64,000 nucleotides of DNA from Rhodopirellula baltica SH 1. GTDB lineage: Bacteria; Planctomycetota; Planctomycetia; Pirellulales; Pirellulaceae. Shown here one piece after another: positions 44,684 through 55,477 of the stretch. The stretch is taken from positions 1,860,001 to 1,924,000 of the forward strand of contig NC_005027.1 in assembly GCF_000196115.1 (NCBI RefSeq). The letters are read 5' to 3'. Position 1 is the first letter of the stretch; each line of letters starts with the position of its first letter. The notes beneath the pieces are model-generated. The model had not been told where the DNA came from. It made no database searches and saw only the letters and a program-made list of their open reading frames with translations. The position numbers and the translations under genes are program-made.

Positions 44684-46780
44684 ATGTCATGTTTCTCACG
44701 GATTCGACTCTCGATAGCGATCGTGTTGTTGGCAGCAGGGCCGTGCTTCGCTCAGCAACCTGGATCGAGGTTTTTCACGGACCAAACCGGGAAATTCCGC
44801 ATTCGGGCCGTGGTGATGGACCTGGACGAAACCAATGTCAAGCTCAAGAAAGCGGATGGCGTGGAAGTGGTCGTGCCACTGAATCGCCTGTCGGACCGCG
44901 ATCAAACCTTTCTGCGTGACATGCTGCAGAAATACAAAGCGATGGTTGGTGACTTTCCAATCGGGACGAAGGTCGAGATCAAGTCGACTGGAGGATGGTA
45001 TCCCGGAGAGGTGCTTCAAGTTCAGCCTGGCAAATACTTCATTTCCTTTGACGACTATTCAGACCGTTGGAACAAATGGGTCACGGCAAAAGAATTGCGG
45101 CTGATTCCAGCGGAGGAGACTTCTGCGGAGATTGAGAAGGATGCTACCGATGATAAATCCAACGAACCTGAGATGGAAGCGTTCGCCAGTGTTCCCGAAG
45201 AGGCAGAGAACACTGCCGTCAGCACACCGAATGTTCCTTTATTGACGTTCGAACTGCCGCCGGCGACACCTCCAGTCTACAGTCATGAGTCGATCCAAAG
45301 CCGCCGGTTTGTCAGTCACCTCGCAGAGAACGGTTGGCAATCTCCCATCCAAACCGAAGCCGGACCGACAATCGGAAACTGGACCTTTCAGTTCGAATCG
45401 TCTCCGCTGAACAAACCGTGGGATGCATTTCTTCCCTCGGTCCACCGCCAGCGGGCTTTGTTGGTCAGGGACAATCAGTCGGTTGCACTCAACTTGACCG
45501 ACGGCACCGTTGAGTGGCAGACCGATCAACTGCCTAGCAAGTTGATTCAGCCATTGGCGCTGTCGGATGACGGGCGACGTCTGATCGTTTCTCTCAATGA
45601 CGAGGAATCTCGTCCCACTGGGCTTTGCGTCTATTTGATCGAAAACAGTTCGGCCAACATCGAGTGGGTCTGGCGTCCCGTTCCCGAGTCACATCAAGTG
45701 AGCCAAGTTCAATCAGCGTTCTGGCTCAAGAACGATCGCGTGGCCGTGCTCGATGAAAAACGCTTCGCGGTTTGGATGCCGGAGACGAAGTCACAACATG
45801 CCATCATCACGGCCAACAGCAAGACACCCATTGAGTTTTCGCCTGCCAGCGAGATTGCTGCCTTCTTTGTGTTTGGCCATATCACCATCTACAAAACGGA
45901 TGGCATTCGAGTCTTGGCGAACACAGAACCGCTGAGATCTGGCGTGAAGAAGGTCAGTTTTGCCCCCAGTGGAAGCAAACTGATTGTCAGCGGTGCAGAC
46001 GCTCCAACCATCGTTTCATTGAAAGACGGAAAGCCGCTGAAATTGGAATCCGATCTCCTATCCGATTCCGTTGTCGAATGGATCGACGATCGATACACGC
46101 TCATCGACGGAGAGTCCATCTTTGACACGAAATTCAATCGAATCGTTTGGAAGTTCAACTGCACTTTTCGTGGCAGACCGGCCGGTTCCGTCAGCACCCT
46201 GGCGGGGAAGTTGCGAATTCACAACGACCGTGAATCCAAGATTCTCATTCGAGGCTTGTTTGATGTCATTGACCCTGAAAAGCTCAAGCCACCTGCCCCC
46301 AAAGTTGCATTGGTCCGGCCTGGTGCGAAGGTTGCCATTCGCGTCGCGGGATCGTTGGCGGACAAGTATCGACAGCCCATCGAGTCTCAGTTGGAGGCGA
46401 TGGCAAAGCAGAATGGCTGGATCGTGGACCCGTCCGGCCCACTCAAGCTCCGAGCCGACGTCAACGAAGTGACTGAATCCATCGAATTTGAAACGTCCAG
46501 CATCATCGGATTTGGCAAGAAGAACCAGACCATCCCGGTGACGTACGGAACGTATCGGCTCGCTATCTACGACGGTGACGAGCCACTCATGATTCGAGGT
46601 TTTCGATCGCTGGTGACCACGATGGGTGTGATTCCGCGAAGCAAAACCGTTCAACAGTGGGTCAACGAACGAAGTGAGTTTGACATCGGCAAGATCAAAA
46701 CCGTCACCTTCCCAGCGACGATCGAGCCGAAGCCTGTGAAGGAAACGATCGGCTTGACGGATATCTGGACAATCCAATGA
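44684..46780 (+). CDS. secreted SHD1-domain protein with propeller-like repeats
   Basis: About 698 residues after choosing the ATG at 44684, which starts a signal peptide (CFSRIRLSIAIVLLAAGPCFA); the longer frame upstream is not protein-like. Residues about 28-80 form an SLA1-homology-1 (SHD1) domain (FFTDQTGKFRIRAVVMDLDE, VVVPLNRLSDRDQTFL), common in planctomycetes. Next is a Tudor-like segment (GTKVEIKSTGGWYPGEVLQV, WVTAKELRLI, about 92-145), then an acidic linker. A long WD40-like region follows (about 200-500: LALSDDGRRLIVSLND, KVSFAPSGSKLIVSGAD), and the C-terminal domain of about 180 residues is unknown. It probably binds proteins or polymers outside the cytoplasm. Confidence 0.8.
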   Translation: MSCFSRIRLSIAIVLLAAGPCFAQQPGSRFFTDQTGKFRIRAVVMDLDETNVKLKKADGVEVVVPLNRLSDRDQTFLRDMLQKYKAMVGDFPIGTKVEIKSTGGWYPGEVLQVQPGKYFISFDDYSDRWNKWVTAKELRLIPAEETSAEIEKDATDDKSNEPEMEAFASVPEEAENTAVSTPNVPLLTFELPPATPPVYSHESIQSRRFVSHLAENGWQSPIQTEAGPTIGNWTFQFESSPLNKPWDAFLPSVHRQRALLVRDNQSVALNLTDGTVEWQTDQLPSKLIQPLALSDDGRRLIVSLNDEESRPTGLCVYLIENSSANIEWVWRPVPESHQVSQVQSAFWLKNDRVAVLDEKRFAVWMPETKSQHAIITANSKTPIEFSPASEIAAFFVFGHITIYKTDGIRVLANTEPLRSGVKKVSFAPSGSKLIVSGADAPTIVSLKDGKPLKLESDLLSDSVVEWIDDRYTLIDGESIFDTKFNRIVWKFNCTFRGRPAGSVSTLAGKLRIHNDRESKILIRGLFDVIDPEKLKPPAPKVALVRPGAKVAIRVAGSLADKYRQPIESQLEAMAKQNGWIVDPSGPLKLRADVNEVTESIEFETSSIIGFGKKNQTIPVTYGTYRLAIYDGDEPLMIRGFRSLVTTMGVIPRSKTVQQWVNERSEFDIGKIKTVTFPATIEPKPVKETIGLTDIWTIQ

Positions 46781-46895
46781 GTTCGCTGCTGATTGGTCAT
46801 TCCCCGATGAGTCGCGGGTGTGCAATCGGAGTGCATCGATGGGGTTTTCCACAGCAGTCGACTTGCCTCTATCATGTGTCGCCGCCTCCGAACGG

Positions 46896-46943
46896 CCGGG
46901 TAGACTTGGGGCCCGGTAGATTTGGGACCCGGTAGACTTGAAA
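46896..46943 (+). repeat. three tandem copies of an imperfect 16-bp repeat
   Basis: Three adjacent units read CCGGGTAGACTTGGGG, CCCGGTAGATTTGGGA and CCCGGTAGACTTGAAA. They stand 25 bp before the left apbE copy, that is, close to the left edge of the direct-repeat-bounded island. Confidence 0.75.
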
Positions 46944-46967
46944 AACTGACACAGAGAGAAGACTGCG

Positions 46968-47518
46968 TTGTTGGAATTGAAGCATCGTGCGATGGCGTGT
47001 GACTTTGTGGTTCTCGTACCGGATGAGAATCAACGAGTCGGCAATCGGTCCGTCGCTGATGTTGTCCTGCGGCATTTAGAAGCGATCGAGGAGATTGAAT
47101 CTTCGCTGACGGTCTATCGAGGTGACAGCGAGATCGCTCGGGTCAATGCGTTGGCGTCTGAAAAGCCAGTTCATTTGAAGCCCGCCACGTTTGAGCTTCT
47201 GCAGAAAGCAAACGCCCTCGCTGAACGCACCCAGGGAGCGTTCGACATCACGGCGGGGCCTCTCGTCGAAACCTGGGGGTTCACCAAACGTGAAGGTCGG
47301 AAACCCAAACCGGATGAGATCGAATCGGCTCGAGAGCGTGTCGGTTGGAAGCGTCTGATTCTGGATGTGGAGAGTCGCACCGCTCGATTCGCGGTCGAGG
47401 GCATGTCGCTGAACATGGGTGCTATTGGCAAGGGGCACGCCATCGATGTTTTGGCGGCTGCACTGCGAGCCGACGGAATGTGTGACTTTCTAATCCATGC
47501 GGGGCATAGCGAGCGTTC
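46968..47518 (+). repeat. left direct repeat: 5' part of apbE
   Basis: Matches 56956-57505 from TTGTTGGAATTG to GCATAGC(G)AGCGTT. I count about 30 differences in roughly 545 bp, that is about 95% identity, mostly at third codon positions. A one-base insertion (G near 47511) marks the end of similarity. Confidence 0.93.
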
Positions 47519-47591
47519 CAGTCTGGTTGTGACAACATGTTGCTCCTGGAGTGAGTGGCTGAGCCGTCGCGGCTTTCCGAGCCGAGCTTGA
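46968..47591 (+). pseudogene. truncated copy of apbE (FAD:protein FMN transferase)
   Basis: Encodes the first about 180 residues of the protein whose intact gene is at 56950-57948, including AMACDFVVLVP, SLTVYRGDSEIARVN, LVETWGF and LNMGAIGKGHAID. After HAGHS a single extra base shifts the frame into about 25 unrelated residues and a stop, so the C-terminal half with the metal and flavin site is absent. The copy also lacks the ATG of the intact gene and would have to start at a TTG. It is most likely non-functional and marks a recombination edge. Confidence 0.88.
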
Positions 47592-47623
47592 CTGACCTGC
47601 TTTCACGTAATACAGTATGTTAC
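47588..47623 (+). promoter_or_regulatory. promoter and palindromic operator of the Rrf2 gene
   Basis: TTGACT (47588-47593), a 17-base spacer and TACAGT (47611-47616) make a sigma-70-like promoter. The -10 lies inside the imperfect palindrome GTAATACAGTATGTTAC (47607-47623), which ends exactly one base before the ATG. The expected transcription start falls at or next to that ATG, suggesting a leaderless, self-regulated mRNA. Confidence 0.5.
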
Positions 47624-48097
47624 ATGAAACGAGATAGCAAGCTATCCGGCGTCCTGCACATTTTGTTGCACATGGCGGAGCTGGACGAACCGGTGACTTC
47701 GGACGATTTGTCGAAGATCATGGACACCAATCCCGTCGTAGTGCGTCGATTGATGGCTGGGCTTCGCGAGCAGCAGTACGTGCTAAGCGTCAAGGGCCAC
47801 GGAGGCGGTTGGACTTTGGCGTGCGAACTGGCCGATGTCACTTTGCTGGACATCTACGAGGCGGTGGGAAGCCCGAGGTTGTTGGCGATGGGCAATCGAA
47901 CGGAGGCTCCAGGATGTTTGGTGGAGCAATCCGTGAACGCCGCACTGGGCAAAACGTTTGACGAAGCCGAGCAACGGCTGCTCCGGCGGTTGGGGGAAGT
48001 CACGCTCGCCTCGCTGAGCGCCGACTGCCACCAACGCCTCAATACGAAAGGCATTTCCATCAAAGCCAAACGGAACCGACATGGACTCCAAAGCTGA
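47624..48097 (+). CDS. Rrf2-family transcriptional regulator
   Basis: About 157 residues. Seen: N-terminal winged helix KLSGVLHILLHMAEL, recognition-helix region TNPVVVRRLMAGLREQQ, the wing VKGHGGGWTL and the dimerisation helix LLDIYEAVGS. The closely spaced three-cysteine Fe-S cluster motif of IscR/NsrR is not present (only one Cys in the region, APGCLVEQ), so it is of the thiol- or ligand-sensing type. The ATG at 47624 is preferred to a longer upstream start because it follows a palindrome-embedded promoter. It overlaps the methyltransferase gene after it by 17 bp and probably controls both. Confidence 0.88.
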   Translation: MKRDSKLSGVLHILLHMAELDEPVTSDDLSKIMDTNPVVVRRLMAGLREQQYVLSVKGHGGGWTLACELADVTLLDIYEAVGSPRLLAMGNRTEAPGCLVEQSVNAALGKTFDEAEQRLLRRLGEVTLASLSADCHQRLNTKGISIKAKRNRHGLQS

Positions 48098-48776
48098 TTT
48101 TCTCGAAGCGGCATTTCACGCGCCGGAAGCGGTCGCGAAATACGTGGATTCGGCACCGATCGCCGTTCCGGGATTCGGGGACATGCAGCGGATGGCGGCG
48201 TTGTTGCTGGCCGAGCGGGTGCAAAGCCATGGCCGTATCCTGGTCATTGGAGCCGGCGGTGGACTCGAGTTGAAGGTGTTCGCGGAAGCGGAACCGAGCT
48301 GGGAATTTGATGGCGTGGACCCTTCTCCGGCAATGCTGCAACTTGCCGAGCAAACGCTGGGGCCGCTTGCCTCGCGAGTCAGGCTGCACGAGGGCAAAGT
48401 CGATGCTGCGCCAGAGGGTCCGTTTGATGCGGCCACGTGCATTTTGACATTGCATTTTGCAGACCTGGAAGAGCGAAAACAGATGTTGACCGCCATTCGT
48501 CAGCGGCTCAAGCCACAAGCACCGTTCATCGTGGTACACCTGAGTTTCCCTCAAACCGATGGTGCGCGCGAGCGGTTGCTCTCACGATACGCAGCCTACA
48601 TGGTTCGCCCCGCCGTTGATGCCGAAAAGGCATCGCAGTTCCGAAAGGCTGTGGACGCCTATCTAACCATCCTCGAACCCCAGCGGGACGAATCGCTTTT
48701 GCAGGAAGCGGGGTTTTCGGACGTCGAACTGTTCTACGCCGGGTTCGCTTTCCGAGGCTGGGTGTCTTACGCATAA
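48081..48776 (+). CDS. class I SAM-dependent methyltransferase
   Basis: A 231-residue cytoplasmic methyltransferase. Seen: motif I VIGAGGGLELKVFAE (about residues 55-69), motif II acid in FDGVDPSP, and post-motif ATCILTLHFADLEER (motif IV-like). The overall layout fits Methyltransf_12/25 proteins that methylate small molecules. It begins inside the Rrf2 gene's last codons, so the two are translationally linked, and the Rrf2 protein may sense the enzyme's substrate. Substrate unknown. Confidence 0.88.
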   Translation: MDSKADFLEAAFHAPEAVAKYVDSAPIAVPGFGDMQRMAALLLAERVQSHGRILVIGAGGGLELKVFAEAEPSWEFDGVDPSPAMLQLAEQTLGPLASRVRLHEGKVDAAPEGPFDAATCILTLHFADLEERKQMLTAIRQRLKPQAPFIVVHLSFPQTDGARERLLSRYAAYMVRPAVDAEKASQFRKAVDAYLTILEPQRDESLLQEAGFSDVELFYAGFAFRGWVSYA

Positions 48777-49230
48777 AGGCACGGCCGTTGGAGACCGGGG
48801 TTTGGTTGCGTGAGTCAAGGAAACGTAGAGCCGCAGGGAACGCGGAGCTGATCCTCGCTTGGACTCAGCGTCTTTGTATTACGATTCAACTTGCCCCTCG
48901 TAGTGGACGACGCGAGGAGTCCCCTTCACGAGAAAGCCGACGACGCGAAGAATCCTCGCGGACGCGGGGCTTCTCGCTTCGTCTATTTCGGGATGGATGG
49001 GGGAAGGACTCGTCGCCTCGTCCACTACGGGAGGTGACGGCCATTCTTAGGTCGAGGCCGCTGACTAGCAAACGGACAACTCACCGTTGGCACGCGGACA
49101 CGTTTTGAAAACTAGCGCTGCCTCGTGGGCTGGGCTTTCAGTACTCTGGAGAGGAAAAGAGTTGCGGACTCGTTTCGGGGGCTTACGCCGAATTTCGCAT
49201 GTGATTCGATGAAAACCATCCGCGTGATTC
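48777..49230. other. intergenic region with large palindrome
   Basis: About 450 bp between the methyltransferase and the DUF1330 remnant. The main content is the 141-bp imperfect palindrome at 48894-49034. No gene is supported. Confidence 0.5.
48894..49034. repeat. 141-bp imperfect palindromic element
   Basis: The outer arms CCCCTCGTAGTGGACGACGC.. (48894-48922) and ..GCCTCGTCCACTACGGGAGG (49006-49034) match as inverted repeats at 25 of 29 positions. Inner segments CGAGAAAGCC (about 48929) and GGCTTCTCG (about 48968) are also inverted. The GTAGTGGACGA core resembles repeated palindromic elements I recall from Rhodopirellula genomes. Confidence 0.7.
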
Positions 49231-49428
49231 GCGGGGCAGGTTAAGCCTCTGGCCGCGTATGGTTCTCATGTAACGTTGGAGGGACCAGAAGTCGAAGGCG
49301 CCGTCATCGCAGAGTTTCCGACGATGGAGGAGGCCCGCGCTTGGTACGACAGCCCTGCCTACCAAGAAGCCGCTCAGCACCGTTTCCGTGGCGCAGTCTG
49401 CCGCGGCCTTATAGTGGAGAGGAAATGA
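49231..49428 (+). pseudogene. DUF1330-family gene remnant (C-terminal part)
   Basis: An open frame of 65 codons without a normal start, preceded by an in-frame TGA (49225-49227). It reads ...VEGAVIAEFPTMEEARAWYD.. followed by SPAYQEAAQHR, the characteristic second half of DUF1330 (dimeric alpha/beta barrel) proteins. The N-terminal half of the family (about 40 residues) is missing upstream. The copy is therefore a fragment. Confidence 0.75.
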
Positions 49429-49539
49429 CCCGGAGACTCCGCGAAATACATGGGAAGTTGCGTTCGTAATACCTTACTGAACAGGTCGATCGTTTCAGCT
49501 CGGCTCCAAATATGTCACCGTGAACGCCTTCTCTCTTTG

Positions 49540-50523
<984 letters not shown>

Positions 50524-50655
50524 CGCGATGCTCTTTTCTGTGAAACGATAAATGAACTAGCTGAGCAACCTGGGCGGCAAAGCAACGATGGATATCAAGA
50601 AGCGAACCTGCCCCGCCGATCAGATGCATGGGCCAGGTTCGGCATCTTCACTAGC

Positions 50656-51357
<702 letters not shown>

Positions 51358-51486
51358 GATTTTCTCCTGAAGAAAAGAGCTCTCTGTTCGGCACCGCGAC
51401 ACCGCGATGTCTGAAAAACAGAATAGAAGGCAGGAGCAGAAGAGTATCGGAGGTTCTTGCTGACTCTTTGGCGATTCTTGCTGTGT

Positions 51487-52413
51487 TTAGGCGAATCGCC
51501 TGGGAGTGACGCCAACGAGCCGTTTGAAGTGTCGGGTAAGTTGGCTTTGGTCGCTGAAGCCTACCTCGATGGCGATCTGAACAAGCGAGAGCTGTCCGGC
51601 GGCGATGAGTCGCTTGGCGTGCTCGACGCGCTGGTGGATGACGAACTGATACGGCGGCAGGCCGGTCGTCTGCTTGAACAGCCGGGCGAAGTGGAATTCG
51701 CTCAGGTGGGCGACATCCGCAAGGTCTGCGAGGGCGATGTTTTGGTCGAGATGCGCGTGGATGTACTCTTCGACTGCTCTCAAGGTATGTCGCGGTAGAC
51801 GGCCGCCTGCCCCGCGGATGCCCCCGCCCGAACCCTGCCTGTTGGACATCTGTCGAATCAGTTGGACGACCAGCACGTTTGCCAGCGACTCGGCACACAG
51901 ACGCCCGCCCGGACCGCCGGTAACCAGCTCGTGGCGAAGGGCCGTAAGGGTCTTGATCACCTCGGGGCTCGATTGGTCGTAGTAGCGTACCGGAAACTGA
52001 ATGCGGGCCGGGTCGAGATCGAATGCCTCTTCCGCCACTTTGGAGATCAAGGCCGGGGACAATTGATAGTGGGTCGAGTCGGTGAAGTCGCCTGTGTACC
52101 GCCACCGCCACTGGCTCTCGATGCCGGGCGGCAGAAGATTCACGGCGTGCGGCAAGCCGTCCCCGCTGTACCGCTCATTATCGCAACGGTGATCAGTCCG
52201 CTCCGGAAAGATCTTGCCTGTGAGTACGACCATTAGACACGCGAGGGGTGGATGTACGAAGTCGCTGGCGGGCTGTGGTGTGTTGTATTCGACTCGAAGA
52301 CCATTCCAGCCGTGCGTCGCGCTCGTATGCTGGAACGCATACGGAATGTGTCTCAGCCGATCATCGGGAGTGAGCGGACGCAAGTGTTTCGGTGGTTGGA
52401 TTGTCCGCGTCAT
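51487..52413 (-). CDS. AraC-family transcriptional regulator
   Basis: A 308-residue regulator. The N-terminal about 190 residues form a sensing domain of unknown ligand ([29 protein letters not shown]). The C-terminal about 100 residues are the AraC DNA-binding domain with both helix-turn-helices: [22 protein letters not shown] and [22 protein letters not shown], ending GVTPRRFA. The start ATG is the first of the frame. It is upstream of the isochorismatase-like hydrolase on the same strand (130 bp) and likely controls that unit. Confidence 0.9.
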   Translation of the reverse strand: MTRTIQPPKHLRPLTPDDRLRHIPYAFQHTSATHGWNGLRVEYNTPQPASDFVHPPLACLMVVLTGKIFPERTDHRCDNERYSGDGLPHAVNLLPPGIESQWRWRYTGDFTDSTHYQLSPALISKVAEEAFDLDPARIQFPVRYYDQSSPEVIKTLTALRHELVTGGPGGRLCAESLANVLVVQLIRQMSNRQGSGGGIRGAGGRLPRHTLRAVEEYIHAHLDQNIALADLADVAHLSEFHFARLFKQTTGLPPYQFVIHQRVEHAKRLIAAGQLSLVQIAIEVGFSDQSQLTRHFKRLVGVTPRRFA

Positions 52414-52675
52414 GATGCAACCTGTTGATCTATGCCTCCATCTCCGTTCGCCAAAGCTAGGCGACAGGGGGGGCGGAGGAACCTCTGAACTCCGACAAGC
52501 CGTGAAGTGGCGCGGCCTGCCGCAGCATCATTGCAACACATTGTTCGGCACTGCCGACCACCTTCATGGTAATGCTTTCGGGGCCAACTGCACAGCAACC
52601 CAATCGGAACTCGACCGGTAGAACAGAGGACAGGATTTGAACATCGCATCGCCTACCGTCTGATAATCGAGCTAC

Positions 52676-53521
52676 TCAGGTGCCGACTGACTCGCCTTGA
52701 ATGAAGGCCAACAGATCCACATTGATGACATCGCTGTTGGTGGTACACATTCCGTGCGGGAACCCTTTGTAGATCTTGAGCGTGCTTTGCTTCAGTAGTT
52801 TTACCGCGAGCATCGCGGAAGCTGCGATGGGCACGATCTGATCATCATCACCATGCATGACAAGTGTTGGCACGTCAATCGCCTTCAGGTCGTCGGTGAA
52901 ATCCGTTTCCGAGAACGCCTTGATCCCATCGTAGTGCGCCTTGGCACTTCCCATCATTCCCTGCCGCCACCAGTTCTGCACGACAGGTGCGGAGGGTGTC
53001 ACCTCCGGACGGTTGAAGCCGTAGAAAGGTCCGCTGGCGACGTCCCAATAGAATTGCGCACGATTGGCGAGCAACTGCCCACGAAACCCATCAAATACTT
53101 CGATTGGCAGGCCATCCGGGTTGTGCTGCGTTTTCACCATCAACGGCGGAACGGCGCCAATGAGTACTAGCTTCGCAACGCGTCCGGCTCCGTATTGCGC
53201 GACATAACGCGCCGCTTCACCGCCGCCTGTTGAGTGGCCGACATGAATAGCGTCTCGCAAATCGAGATGATTCACCACGTCGGCAACGTCGGCAGCATAA
53301 TGATCCATGTCGTGACCATCGCTAACCTGACTGGATCGCCCATGGCCTCGTCGATCATGCGCGATCACGCGATAGCCTTTGGACAGGAAGAACAGCATCT
53401 GGGAATCCCAGTCATCGGAGCTGAGAGGCCAGCCATGATGAAAGACGACAGGCTGATCGCTAGGCTTTCCCCAGTCTTTGTAGAAAATGTTTGCACCATC
53501 AGCGCTAGTAACAGAGCTCAT
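52676..53521 (-). CDS. alpha/beta hydrolase, non-haem chloroperoxidase-like
   Basis: A 281-residue cytoplasmic hydrolase. Seen: oxyanion motif [12 protein letters not shown], nucleophile elbow [16 protein letters not shown] with the Ser near residue 99, catalytic Asp in [10 protein letters not shown], and the catalytic His in [11 protein letters not shown]. The GHSTGGGE elbow is the signature of the bacterial perhydrolase/chloroperoxidase subgroup. The start ATG ([18 protein letters not shown]) is standard for the subgroup. Substrate unknown; such enzymes can hydrolyse esters and form peracids. Confidence 0.9.
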   Translation of the reverse strand: MSSVTSADGANIFYKDWGKPSDQPVVFHHGWPLSSDDWDSQMLFFLSKGYRVIAHDRRGHGRSSQVSDGHDMDHYAADVADVVNHLDLRDAIHVGHSTGGGEAARYVAQYGAGRVAKLVLIGAVPPLMVKTQHNPDGLPIEVFDGFRGQLLANRAQFYWDVASGPFYGFNRPEVTPSAPVVQNWWRQGMMGSAKAHYDGIKAFSETDFTDDLKAIDVPTLVMHGDDDQIVPIAASAMLAVKLLKQSTLKIYKGFPHGMCTTNSDVINVDLLAFIQGESVGT

Positions 53522-53706
53522 GGGTAGGTCCCTTGTTCAAAGTGAATTGTATTGCAATAAAAAATTCGTCGGGGAAGGCGAAGCGTTGTCTAATCTCGAT
53601 TCCCTTTCAGAATACTAAGCGTAGCCGACAGACAGACGGGGACGTGACCAACGCTCCCCGCCCCTCCGAAATGCTGGTTCCATTTAGCCTACCCCACTGT
53701 GCGGTC

Positions 53707-54149
53707 CTAAAACCGTTTCACGAAAACGACGCCGACGACAATCAGCACGACCCCCATGATCCGCCCCAAGCTGACCGATTGTTGCTGAGCGACAAGGATA
53801 TTGTAGTGCTCCAGAAAAATGCCATCGCCATTTGGCCGGCAACGATCAGGCTAAATGCAAACCCCGGCCCAAGCTTCGGAAACACCAGAATAACGATCGT
53901 CTCATAGGTGGCTTCCAATATCCCGCCGATCCAGTATTTCGGTGGCAACTGTTTGATGCCTGTCCAGATAACCGCTTGCCTGGTCAGCAGGATATAGGAC
54001 AGCAATGCCACCGTCCCGACTGCGAACGATATGAACGCCGCATGAGCCGAACTGGCTCCTGCTTTTCCAAGCTTCGCGTTGACACCGCCTTGTAGCGGCA
54101 ATGCGGAGCCGGCTGCGAGAGCCATTAGAATCCAGATCAGTTTTGCCAT
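53707..54149 (-). pseudogene. YdcZ-like (DUF606) membrane transporter, one frameshift
   Basis: A DMT-type small membrane protein. The frame from the ATG at 54149 gives four hydrophobic segments (MAKLIWILMALAAGSALPLQ start, GPGFAFSLIVAGQMAMA) and then derails into AFFWSTTISLSL and a stop at 53742. In the next frame from the same place the sequence continues naturally as IFLEHYNILVAQQ..SLGRIMGVVLIVVGVVFVKRF with a stop at 53707, the expected last helix. The shift lies in a run of five A (plus strand) around 53814-53818. One base change would restore a protein of about 147 residues, so it is either a recent pseudogene or a sequence error. Confidence 0.75.
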
Positions 54150-54235
54150 GATTTTCTTTCGAGTTGGAACCGCGGTTGTGCGAGCAGGGTTGATGCGTGA
54201 GTGAGCAAGCGGGTTTGTGGTGGCGATCGTCAGCT

Positions 54236-55327
54236 TCAGACAAGGGAGGGATAGTTGGTGTAGCCCTCTGCTCCGGGCGCATAGTATGTCGCGACTTCAG
54301 GCTCGTTGAGCGGTGCGTCAGCTCTCAGGCCTTAGGGCAAATCGGGGTTCGCTATGAACTTCTGGCCGAACACAACGGCATCGGCTTCCCTTGTGCGTAT
54401 CGCATTGGCTGCCGACGTTTTATCGTAGCCACCGTTGGCGAATAGCACGCCTTCAAATTCGGCTCGGATATAAGCTTTCACGCGGGGTGCATCCGCGTTG
54501 TAGAGTCGACCCGGTCAAATCGCTTCTGCGATATGCAGGTAGGCGAGCTGGAACGTGTTATGCATCTGCGCTGCCCGCGAACACAATTCAATGGGATCGC
54601 TACCTGCCATCCCGTTGCCACTCATGGGAGGACTTAAGCGAACACCCGTACGATCCGCCGACCATGCGTTGTTGACTGCCGTAAAAACTTCGCGGAGAAA
54701 CCGCAGGCGATTCTCTATTGAGCCGCCGTATTCGTCGGTGCGTTGGTTCGAGGAATCTCGCAAGAACTGGTCGATCAAATATCCATTCGCGCCGTGGATA
54801 TCGACACCATCGAATCCCGCATCCCGCGTTGTCCGGTTGCCTTGGCATAGTCTTCAATGACGCTTGCAATTCCCGATGTACTCATGGCCTGAGGAACGAC
54901 ATGCGGCTTCTTGCCAGTGGGGGGTGTGAGCTTCGCCGGTTGCCGCGATAGGACTGGGACCAACCGTCAATTGACCGCTTTGATAGTCTGGGTGCGACAC
55001 TCGGCCCATGTGCCACAGTTGCAAAAAAATTCGCCCACCGGACGCGTGAACGGCGTCGGAAATTCGCTTCCATCCTTCGACTTGCTCAGCAGTATAGATG
55101 CCGGGAGCACCGTGCCAGCCATACCCCTGCTCACTGATCGCGGTCGCCCCCGAGATGATCAGGGCAGCACTGCTTCGTTGGTAATAGTATTCTTCCATCA
55201 ATTCATTCGGAACTCGATCCGTAGATCGTGCTCTCGTCAAAGGGGCCATCACGATCCTGTGGGGGAGTTCGATTGCACCGATGCAGAGTGATTGAAAAAG
55301 CAACTCGTTATCGCTGACTTGTGTCAT
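54236..55327 (-). pseudogene. old yellow enzyme / NemA-like alkene reductase, degraded
   Basis: Remnant of an NADH:flavin oxidoreductase (FMN barrel) that would reduce electrophilic alkenes. The N-terminal 140 codons are intact (IVMAPLTRARS, SGATAISEQGYGW, FLQLWHMGRVSH) up to GEAHTP. The frame then changes twice (TGKKPHVVPQAM, then [25 protein letters not shown]), meets stops near 54513 and 54344, and ends with DAPLNEPEVATYYAPGAEGYTN at about 54245. At least two frame changes and two internal stops make it inactive. The LysR-type gene is divergent from it, a typical regulator-enzyme arrangement. Confidence 0.85.
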
Positions 55328-55428
55328 TTCGTTTCCTCAGATAATTGGTTTTCGAATCGGCTTCTCTGCAATGACATTGCAGCAGGCTGCCGTTGCACAA
55401 GGGTTATCGGATCCATCTATGCATTCGT

Positions 55429-55446
55429 GAAACGCATAACTGTTTC
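55429..55446 (+). promoter_or_regulatory. possible LysR-type binding box
   Basis: GAAAC (55429-55433), 8 bases, GTTTC (55442-55446) form an inverted repeat in the 150-bp space between the divergent old-yellow-enzyme and LysR genes, the usual place for such a site. The repeat is short, so this may be chance. Confidence 0.3.
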
Positions 55447-55477
55447 AGCAGTAATCGGTTTTTCGTATAGCTGAAGA

